Shown here piece after piece: positions 1-5,083 of a stretch of 5,083 nt of DNA. The stretch's first letter is position 1; each line of letters begins with the position of its first letter. The position numbers and the translations under genes were made by a program. The stretch is from Globobulimina sp. (Eukaryota > Foraminifera > Rotaliida), in assembly GCA_003354225.1 (NCBI GenBank), contig PIVH01000736.1, forward strand, positions 1-5,083, in the 5' to 3' direction. Under the pieces are notes generated by a model. The model saw only the letters and a program-made list of their open reading frames with translations, made no database searches and was not told the DNA's origin.

Positions 1-265
1 TTGAAAGCATATTGCCAATAAATAAATGGGATCACTAAATAAAGCAGGTATACACAAATTAAACTGTGTTTCAACTTGGTATTAAATTGACGGACCATCA
101 TCTGGGAACCAGAGGTGCTTTCATAAAAAGTGTAAAATATCTCATATTTTACTCAAAGGGGGGTCTGACTTTAGTCAAAGAGTAGTTTTTGTTTGTGATG
201 ATTACAAGAGTGCAAGACTACACTGTTGAAAAGGTACAATATAATATTGGGAATTTGCGGTGTTA
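1..265. other. 3' flank of the Ubl-RPB12 gene; no gene seen
   Basis: No supported coding region lies here. On the plus strand AATAAA occurs at 17-22, 21-26 and 38-43, which could be polyadenylation signals of a plus-strand gene ending outside the window on the left. For the minus-strand gene that ends at 266, I see no canonical AATAAA (TTTATT on the plus strand) in this flank, so its polyadenylation signal is either variant or absent. A perfect 9-bp hairpin occurs at 132-152. I found no tRNA-like or rRNA-like structure. Confidence 0.6.
132..152. repeat. Perfect 9-bp inverted repeat with 3-nt loop
   Basis: GTAAAATAT at 132-140 is followed by the loop CTC and its exact reverse complement ATATTTTAC at 144-152. 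It lies about 115 bp past the stop codon of the minus-strand Ubl-RPB12 gene, so it could fold in that 3' UTR or help define the transcript end. The stem is AT-rich and weak, and no function is known. A small palindrome, TGACTTTAGTCA, follows at 166-177. Confidence 0.5.
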
Positions 266-1577
266 TTAACGACAATTATATTGGCAAACTCTTGTGGTTC
301 TTTTTTTATAAACTACATTCATAAAACATTCCCTACATTGTACCGCATCATAAGGTCTCAACGATACAATAACCCCACATTCAGCACATATATATTGTGC
401 CGGTTTTTGTTGTTGTTCACGTTCAATAATTAATGGCTCATTATCTTTAATCCTTAATTTAAATAAAGGTACATTTTCTTCTAACTGTCGTTCATTTGAT
501 AATAACTTATCATTTTTCATAAATGGTTTCCTTGTTATCCGTGCATATTGCTCTTGTATTTCAACAATAGTCTGATTGTCCATTACCTCAATCTCTTGGC
601 ATGCCTGGTCGTCATTCATTTGATTCATATCCATATTGGAATTGGCATTATTTATTTCAGAATCATACACTAACACTGAATATTTGCCAACATTATAATT
701 TAAGACGCATTGATTCTCTATTTTTTCGTCATAAACCGTCGAATGTAGATCTAAAACCTCATTGTTCAACGACAAGGTGGCACTCTCATGCTTCTCTCGC
801 CGCGATGACTGCAAATACACATTCAACACATCGTCAATACTCCAAAACTCGCATACTAAGATATCAGTGGATAGCTCGCAAAGTTGATCAATTATTTGCA
901 CGCAAATACGTGATATTAATGTATGCCCATTATCGACGATCTGGTATTCCCTCAATGTTTTATCATTTTGTAATTCCAAGCCGTCTTTGCTTAATTGATC
1001 TAAACGAACATTTCTATCCTTTTCAACCTGTTCTTTTATGCGTGCAATGGTAAAATCTTCGGCCACACGAATATCTTCACAGAAATCTGTAATGTATACA
1101 AAAGTGTATGTCAATGGTGAATGTAGTTCTTTTTTTTTACAAACCTGTCCCATCCATTATTTTAACAAAAAAACATTGCCATCGAATTAATAATTTCTTA
1201 TGGTTGGCAATCATCGCATCGTCGTCTTCTTGGTATATATCCTCGGTCAAAGGGTCTACAATAAAATGTGAGGATGTTATTTCAATGGAGTTGTTTCCCT
1301 GTCCAGCGCCAATATTTTTCTCTTCTTCGCGTTGTAATAAATAACGTTTAATATCACCAAATGTCCGTATTTCATCGGTTAATGGGACACGAAATGACTG
1401 TCCTTCACATTCAATAATGACCCAATTCTCTGACTCCACAATTTCTGCATCGGCATCGGCATCTACATTGACATCACCATCATCATCTAATACATTCTCG
1501 GTAAACCCATTATTCTCAATGTCATCATCATCATCATCTGATTCATCTGTAACTGGTGTACCACCTGCACCGTACAT
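266..1577 (-). CDS. Tandem ubiquitin-like protein fused to RPB12-type zinc ribbon (two exons)
   Basis: The model joins exon 1 (1577-1145) to exon 2 (1086-266), giving 1254 nt and 417 residues. The ATG at 1577 has an in-frame TGA three codons upstream and A at -3. Residues 11-50 are very rich in Asp and Glu. Residues about 51-133, 134-205, 205-278 and 278-368 look like four divergent ubiquitin-like folds; the second is clearest, with FVKI near its start, a DKTLREY segment and a final hydrophobic strand. Residues 376-417 match RPB12/ABC10-alpha: cysteines 378, 381, 395 and 398 (CX2C-X13-CX2C), then CREC and YKKRTTR, ending 19 residues after the last cysteine as in human POLR2K. RPB12 is a small zinc-binding subunit shared by RNA polymerases I, II and III. 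No Gly-Gly is seen at the junction, so release of RPB12 by a deubiquitinase is not obvious. Whether this is the cell's working RPB12 or a divergent paralogue cannot be told. The splice is seen in sequence; the domain calls are by recognition. Confidence 0.85.
269..394 (-). other. RPB12 / RpoP-like zinc ribbon domain
   Basis: This stretch codes for residues 376-417 of the fusion protein. It begins YICAEC, carries a second pair of cysteines as CREC, and continues with YKKRTTR to a C-terminal arginine. Eukaryotic RPB12 has the same opening (YICGEC in human), the same 13-residue gap between cysteine pairs, the same CREC and YKKRT, and also ends in Arg. In RNA polymerases this subunit binds one zinc and helps hold the RPB2-RPB3-RPB10-RPB11 part together. 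Ribosomal protein S27a, the usual zinc-finger partner of ubiquitin fusions, does not have this pattern. Confidence 0.88.
416..1427 (-). other. Array of about four divergent ubiquitin-like domains
   Basis: The domains occupy about residues 51-133, 134-205, 205-278 and 278-368 and are interrupted by the single intron inside the second. The second shows the ubiquitin plan best: a strand with FVKIMDGT, a helix with IARIKEQVEKD, then KDGLELQNDKTLREYQI and a final strand ending near ISRI. The fourth keeps a recognisable KLLSNERQLEENV segment in the place of the ubiquitin loop before the last strand. The first and third are assigned mainly by length and by alternating hydrophobic strands, so their edges are soft. 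None ends in the Gly-Gly that ubiquitin needs for conjugation or precursor cleavage. Confidence 0.7.
1087..1144 (-). other. Intron, Ubl-RPB12 gene (58 nt, phase 1)
   Basis: The donor reads CAG|GTTTGT and the acceptor TATACATTACAG|ATTTC on the minus strand. Without splicing, exon 1 hits a stop two codons past the donor. Splicing joins MDGT to DFCED and completes a continuous ubiquitin-like domain, which is strong evidence that this is one gene rather than two overlapping ones. Confidence 0.9.
1427..1547 (-). repeat. Asp-rich trinucleotide and hexanucleotide low-complexity tract
   Basis: On the plus strand, runs of TCA near 1518-1540 and 1480-1490 and repeated GCATCG near 1448-1462 encode Asp-rich and Asp-Ala-rich stretches of the fusion protein N-terminus (residues about 11-50). 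This looks like codon-repeat expansion and probably gives a disordered acidic tail. Confidence 0.7.
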
Positions 1578-1726
1578 TATATATCAAGACTATTGTTCGG
1601 GAAAACTGTATAAATTAACCGGACTTAAGTTAGAATGGCTCTCAATATCACAGCCTAAAACCGAAACTATCCAAACCAAAACAGCACAAACCAAAACAGC
1701 GCAAACAGCATCACCTAGTATCCAAC
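1578..1726. promoter_or_regulatory. Divergent intergenic region, possible bidirectional promoter
   Basis: Only 149 bp separate the start codons of the minus-strand Ubl-RPB12 gene and the plus-strand HSPA12-like gene, so the promoters must overlap or be shared unless there are unseen upstream exons. A TATATA lies at 1579-1584, directly beside the minus-strand ATG, which is too close for a classical TATA box of that gene. A short imperfect repeat of ACAAACCAAAACAGC-like units lies at about 1671-1708, just upstream of the plus-strand ATG. No known factor site is claimed. Confidence 0.5.
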
Positions 1727-4222
1727 ATGAAAAGTGTGGATTTCAAATTGCATATAGCTGTTGATTTTGGGACAGACGGATGTGGTACGTATAAATGAAT
1801 AATAACTGCATCTTGCATTTTACTACGTATACGCATTACACAATTAACTACAGCACTAGCATTTGCATACAAAGATAAAGTGACGGTTTACAATAAATGG
1901 CGCGCTCAACAGGTTCACTCAAGTTCGAGAGCATCAACAACAACAAAGACAAAGACACAATTGATATTGAATGAAAACAATGAAGTTACATGTTTTGGAA
2001 ATGCTGCCAAATTCACGTTAATTAGTATTGACACTTATGTGCATGGCAAAATCACACAACTACAATTTGTCATTTCTATATTGTTAGATATTTCAATCTC
2101 GAACAACCTGAACAAGACAGGAAAAAATTCTTTGAGAGATTTAAAATGGCGTTATACGGTACGTATTTTATTGTTATTCAACAAAACAAACTATTATCAT
2201 CATTCTACAAAATTAAATAGAAACACATTTAGGTCAATTCAGTGATATTATTGAAGCGGATGAAGAGAAGAAACGATCGGATGTTAATACTGCAAAATAT
2301 TTATATGATTCCAAAGGCGAAGCAATCGAACCTAAAATTGTATTTATTGCAGCTTTTAGAATGTTGCAACGAAAGGCAAAAAAATATATTCCAGAAAGAA
2401 TAACAAATGATGATATTAAAGATGAAGAGATTCAGTTTTTTTATTTTATCCTTAAATTTTTCGGTGGTAAATATTTTACAAACAGAAATAAATATATTTA
2501 GATGGATCGTGACAGTCCCCGCCATTTGGAGTGAAAAGGCTAAAAATAAAATGAGAGACTGGATGATTGAGGCTACATTAATCGATCCACATGTAATTGA
2601 TCAGTGTGTAATCGTCTTTGAGCCGGATTGCGCTTCGTTATCGATGCAAAAACAATATTTTAGAGATATTACTCGAAAATCGAAACCAAAGAAATCACAT
2701 TCGTCTAAATCGTCAATGAATGTTATATTCAACCCATGTGATGATATGGAGAGTGACGAAGATGAAAAAAGTTTTAAATTAGCTAAAAAAAAGATAAATT
2801 TTGAAAAAAATGATAAATATATTTTGATTGATGCTGGAGGAGGTACTATGTCACGTCTATATATATATATATAGTATAATATATTGGATACTACATAAGG
2901 TACTGTCGACATTGCATGTCATAAAATTATGGGAAATGGATGCGTTGAAGAGATTATATATCCAACAGGGGATAAGTGGGGTTCCTGCTATATTGATGAT
3001 TTGTATATTACGTTATTACAGGAAATATTTACTGAACAATGTATTGTTGACTATCAACATAAAGCACCTGCAGGTTTTGTTGAGGTTATGGCCAATTTTA
3101 AAACAGCCAAAGAAACGTTTTCACAAAAAAGAGCAAAAACACATCGAGTGCACTTACCAGAAGATTTTGTTCGCTTTTTAACACAAGAATGTGAGAAGCA
3201 AAATACTGATTTGGCCACAAAAATCGATGCATTTGGTGCATCAAAGCAATTAAAGTTTAGATACGTTTGTTTTCATAATTAAACTGCTTGCGTTGTTATG
3301 TTTGTTATGTAATAGCTATTTTCGAGATTTATTCTGGAATGAAAGAGAAAAAGAGGAAAAGAATTATGATGAATGTGATAAAAGCGTTTGTGTATTGAAA
3401 CTTATAAAGGAAAGAATGAATGAAAATGATAAGAAGGATGACTCCGACTCCGAGGAAGAACAATTAGAGAGTGACTCTGAGGAAGAAAATGTTAAATGGA
3501 TAGAATATATTGAATTGGATGTGAGAATTTGGAAATGTTTGTTTGATTCAAAGATAAATCCAATAATAGCACATGTCGAGAAATTGTTGGAAGTGGAAGC
3601 ATTGAGAGACTGTAGATTCTTAGGATTAGTTGGCGGCTTTTCATGTTCAAAATATTTTCAATACAGAATGCAAAAAACGTTTGGAGAATATGGTTTTTAT
3701 CAAATGACAGTTGTTATTCCCCGCAATCCAATGTTGACTGTGGTTGAAGGAGCTGCTTTGATGGCAATCACACAATTTACTTATATTCGAGCACGAAAAT
3801 TAAAATATACATATGGCATCAAATGTGCTCGTAGCAAGGAACAAGCCGAAAAAAAAGGCATATCAAATGATTATATCAATAATCAGGATAATATAGCTAC
3901 TGATGGATTGGTTGAAGGGTGTTTTGACATCGTTGCAATTAAAAATGAGCGTGTTTCCATTGGAACGGTAAAAAAATCCATTCTTTATAGAAGAGCTATG
4001 ACAACAAAGACCTCCTCTATTCCCATATTAAAAAGCGATGAACAGAATCCAAAAGTTGCGAGTGAAGGAGAAGAATTAGCAGTTTTACATGTATCTCATA
4101 CCAATTCAAAAAGAGAAACTGTGACAGAGTTTCATTTTTATGACACAATATTCAAAGTATATTCATATCCGAAATCAAATCCAAATGAAAAGCAACAAGT
4201 TCATATCAAATACGTAGAATGA
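1727..4222 (+). CDS. HSPA12-like HSP70-superfamily ATPase, copy A (seven exons)
   Basis: The exons are 1727-1784, 1854-2016, 2088-2158, 2233-2434, 2502-2842, 2900-3254 and 3316-4222. They total 2097 nt and 698 residues, close to human HSPA12A/B (about 680). The actin-like ATPase core is complete. Phosphate-1 loop IAVDFGTDGC is at residues 10-19; FERFKM, with a possible catalytic Lys93, is at 89-94; TVPAIW is at 169-174. FEPDCAS, at 204-210, places Glu205 where HSP70 has its catalytic glutamate. Phosphate-2 loop DAGGGTVD is at 275-282, the adenosine loop LVGGFS is at 501-506, and NPMLTVVEGAAL follows at 534-545. The C-terminal part lacks a normal HSP70 peptide-binding domain, as in HSPA12. Inserts include a basic stretch (223-229) followed by an acidic one in exon 5, and a doubled SDSEEE in exon 7. 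The ATG has A at -3; the frame upstream is open to 1634 but has no other ATG. It probably binds ATP, and its client and role are unknown. Confidence 0.9.
1785..1853 (+). other. Intron 1, copy A (69 nt, phase 1)
   Basis: The donor is GATGTG|GTACGT and the acceptor CTACAG|CACTAG. Reading through hits a TGA within a few codons. Splicing gives DFGTDGC-ALAFAYKDK, and the same position and phase are used in copy B. Confidence 0.92.
2017..2087 (+). other. Intron 2, copy A (71 nt, phase 2)
   Basis: The donor is TTCAC|GTTAAT and the acceptor TTGTTAG|ATATTTC. The unspliced frame stays open but misses the family motif. Splicing restores NAAKFT-YFNLEQ and then FERFKMALY, which is the expected HSPA12 order. 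The position and phase match intron 2 of copy B. Confidence 0.88.
2159..2232 (+). other. Intron 3, copy A (74 nt, phase 1; alternative acceptor 12 nt upstream)
   Basis: The donor is TTATACG|GTACGT. Two acceptors 12 nt apart keep the same frame: AG at 2231-2232 (used in the model) and AG at 2219-2220. The second would make a 62-nt intron and add four residues after FKMALY. The donor position and phase match intron 3 of copy B. Confidence 0.8.
2435..2501 (+). other. Intron 4, copy A (67 nt, phase 2)
   Basis: The donor is GATTCA|GTTTTT and the acceptor ATATTTAG|ATGG. The frame of exon 4 ends at the TAG that overlaps the acceptor. This junction gives DEEIQ-WIVTVPAIW, the usual HSPA12 form. A weaker alternative uses GTG|GTAAAT (2467) with AACAG (2485) and would insert extra residues. 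Confidence 0.78.
2843..2899 (+). other. Intron 5, copy A (57 nt, phase 1) with (TA)8 tract
   Basis: The donor is GGAGGAG|GTACTA and the acceptor ACATAAG|GTACTG. The intron interrupts the phosphate-2 loop; splicing restores DAGGGTVDIACHK exactly. A pure TA microsatellite of 16 nt lies at 2858-2873, nearly a third of the intron. GTACT recurs at both ends (2843 and 2900), so the junction was fixed by frame and by the intron's GT-AG rule. Confidence 0.92.
3255..3315 (+). other. Intron 6, copy A (61 nt, phase 2)
   Basis: An intron is certain here because the exon 6 frame stops at 3282 and the rest of the ATPase fold is in another frame from about 3316. The best pair is donor TTAAA|GTTTAG and acceptor GTAATAG|CTATTT, giving KQLN-YFRDLFW. 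A different donor at TACGTTT|GTTTTC with acceptor CGAG at 3326 is also frame-compatible, so the exact edges are less sure. Confidence 0.7.
3436..3489 (+). repeat. Duplicated SDSEEE-coding acidic repeat
   Basis: Near-identical units GACTCCGAGGAAGAA and GACTCTGAGGAAGAA encode SDSEEE twice (residues 440-445 and 449-454) in a charged insert upstream of the adenosine loop. Ser followed by acidic residues is the usual casein kinase 2 pattern, so this may be a phosphorylated disordered loop; that is inference. Confidence 0.7.
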
Positions 4223-4321
4223 TATGTTTGCGTGTACTTTTTTGTTATTTTAAACTACTATTTTTCCATATATAATAACCTAGAAATAAAAAAACTGAAT
4301 TTAAAAATCATCCATTCTGCC
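4223..4321 (+). promoter_or_regulatory. Short intergenic region between the tandem HSPA12-like genes
   Basis: Only 99 bp lie between the TGA of copy A and the ATG of copy B. This must hold the 3' end of one transcript and the promoter or trans-splice site of the next. An AATAAA at 4285-4290 is the obvious polyadenylation signal for copy A, just 32 bp before the copy B start codon. The rest is T- and A-rich without a clear motif. Confidence 0.6.
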
Positions 4322-5083
4322 ATGGGAAACGTCGTTGATCCTAGCAATTTCAAAGCTGAAAACAAATTAATCCAAACCAATCTTTCTCATGATCAGATCC
4401 CAACTCTACTACAACAACGGTCTGTTGATTTCAAAATTCATATAGCCATTGACTTTGGAACTGATGGATGTGGTATGATGTGTCTATAATTACCAAACAT
4501 GCAATAGCAAGACTTTGGAACATATATAGCAATCGCATATTATTATAACAACAAAGTAACAATATATAATAAATGGATGACCAAATCAAGACAACGTACA
4601 ACCAAGGTCAAAACACAAATATTATTAAATGGCAATGATGAATTGGCTGCATTTGGTGATAATGCTAAAATAATGTTTAGTATATCGGGACACATATTTT
4701 TTAGTATTTCTTCTGTAAATACACGTGCACAGATATTAAAATTTAAGTGGTGACGAAAAGAGAACATGGAAATTCTTTGATAGATTCAAAATGTCACTTT
4801 ATGGTTTGTATCATTTCTTACATACATTTAATTGCTACACTTAGTGTCCTTATATTTTGCAGAAGTTGCCATCCCATTGCAACCAAAACAAACTGTACAT
4901 AACCAAAACAAATCGAGCAAAGTTGCAAAGAAAATTAATGTGCCAAACTTTATTTGTGGTTTGTTCAATTCATATGTCATATGTTTCAAACTAAAAAATG
5001 ATTGATTTTATATGTAGTCAAAGCACCAGCTGATCATCAACCAGATATTGAGAATGAGTGTAAGACAAAAACAGTTGTTGGAG
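4322..5083 (+). CDS. HSPA12-like HSP70-superfamily ATPase, copy B (5' part, cut by window end)
   Basis: The exons are 4322-4472, 4530-4674, 4748-4803, 4863-4958 and 5018 to beyond the window end. They encode at least 171 residues. The ATG (gccATGG context) gives a 33-residue N-terminal extension absent from copy A; from SVDFK onward the two align well. The phosphate-1 loop IAIDFGTDGC is at residues 41-50, followed by NKVTIYNKW, a shared KTQILLN segment and FFDRFKMSLY at about 108-117, which includes the possible catalytic lysine. Exons 4-5 hold a Lys- and Asn-rich stretch that does not resemble copy A. The phosphate-2 and adenosine loops would lie outside the window. Introns 1-3 match copy A in place and phase; intron 4 has no counterpart. 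This is a tandem paralogue, probably an ATP-binding chaperone-like protein of unknown client. Confidence 0.85.
4473..4529 (+). other. Intron 1, copy B (57 nt, phase 1)
   Basis: The donor is GATGTG|GTATGA and the acceptor ATATATAG|CAATCG, giving DFGTDGC-AIAYYYNNK, parallel to copy A. The nearer AG at 4506-4507 would put the next exon out of frame. The intron carries a second copy of GACTTTGGAAC, the exon motif that codes for the DFGT loop. Confidence 0.88.
4675..4747 (+). other. Intron 2, copy B (73 nt, phase 2)
   Basis: The donor is AAAATAAT|GTTTAG and the acceptor ATTTAAG|TGGTGA, giving NAKII-GDEKRTWKFFDRFKM. The upstream AG at 4731-4732 would also be in frame but leads straight into a TAA, so the acceptor at 4746-4747 was chosen. 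Confidence 0.82.
4804..4862 (+). other. Intron 3, copy B (59 nt, phase 1)
   Basis: The donor is TTTATG|GTTTGT and the acceptor TATTTTGCAG|AAGTTG, the best pyrimidine tract in the window. It falls directly after FKMSLY, at the same place and phase as intron 3 of copy A. Confidence 0.87.
4959..5017 (+). other. Intron 4, copy B (59 nt, phase 1), no counterpart in copy A
   Basis: The donor is ATTTGTG|GTTTGT and the acceptor TATATGTAG|TCAAAG. Read-through meets a TGA at about 5001. Splicing continues with VKAPADHQPD in an open frame to the window end. Homology does not help at this divergent site, so the exact donor is set only by frame and by likeness to the other donors. Confidence 0.72.

Noticed and set aside
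601-1053. Plus-strand open frame of 150 codons
   Set aside because: It lies fully antisense to the Ubl-RPB12 coding exon and shows no recognisable domain.
266-1153. Two separate overlapping minus-strand genes (1577-1137 and 1153-266)
   Set aside because: A GT-AG intron at 1144-1087 joins them in frame and completes a ubiquitin-like domain across the junction; the ATG near 1153 lies in the last codons of exon 1 in another frame.
1671-1708. CRISPR or satellite repeat upstream of copy A
   Set aside because: There are only about two and a half short imperfect units rich in CA and AA, with no spacers; this is simple sequence.
1417-1764. Plus-strand Ser/Thr-rich open frame of 115 codons
   Set aside because: Its Ser-rich part is the reverse reading of the Asp-codon repeats of the minus-strand gene; it runs into copy A exon 1 in the wrong frame.
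2301-2912. Minus-strand open frames at 2301-2525 and 2601-2912
   Set aside because: Both are antisense to copy A exons with clear HSP70-family motifs, and have no family features of their own.
3293-3315. Met at 3293 as start of a separate 309-residue gene
   Set aside because: The codons before 3316 fall in intron 6; the rest is the final exon of copy A and carries the adenosine loop that the upstream exons need.
4232-4321. Upstream ATG at 4232 as the start of copy B
   Set aside because: The extra 30 residues are a hydrophobic, AT-driven stretch that includes the likely AATAAA of copy A; ATG at 4322 has a much better context.
4543-4767. Minus-strand open frame of 74 codons
   Set aside because: It is antisense to copy B exons 2-3 and intron 2, with no support.
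1-5083. Transposon, viral or organelle origin of the window
   Set aside because: No terminal repeats, transposase or reverse transcriptase motifs, or viral genes are seen, and dense spliceosomal introns in cellular-type genes indicate nuclear DNA.

Overview
This is an AT-rich, gene-dense stretch of nuclear DNA from a unicellular eukaryote. The evidence is a set of eleven very short spliceosomal introns (57-74 nt, GT-AG) that break reading frames at sites where protein homology runs straight across the junction. All three stop codons appear to act as stops. I cannot name the organism. Expanded HSPA12-like families with many small introns are known from several protists and fungi, and a rhizarian such as a foraminiferan is only a guess.

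Layout: positions 1-265 are the 3' flank of the first gene, with plus-strand AATAAA motifs near position 20-40 and one perfect small hairpin. Positions 1577 to 266 (minus strand) hold a two-exon gene for a predicted 417-residue protein: an Asp-rich N-terminus, about four divergent ubiquitin-like folds in tandem, and a C-terminal zinc ribbon that matches the RNA polymerase subunit RPB12 (ABC10-alpha) in cysteine spacing, in its YKKRT motif and in distance to the C-terminus. A 149-bp divergent intergenic region (1578-1726) separates it from a plus-strand gene at 1727-4222. That gene has seven exons and encodes a predicted 698-residue HSP70-superfamily ATPase of the HSPA12 type. After only 99 bp, a second HSPA12-like paralogue starts at 4322 and runs off the window end. 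Its first three introns sit at the same protein positions and phases as those of its neighbour.

The exon models were built by hand: every junction keeps the frame, obeys GT-AG and restores family motifs (DFGTDGC, FKMxLY, TVPAIW, DAGGGTVD, LVGGF). The most unusual object is the poly-ubiquitin-like/RPB12 fusion. The two chaperone-like genes form a tandem duplicate, and a link between them and the fusion gene is suggested only by the shared divergent promoter region. Lesser points are an atypical 5' splice-site pattern and an 11-bp repeat straddling an intron boundary.
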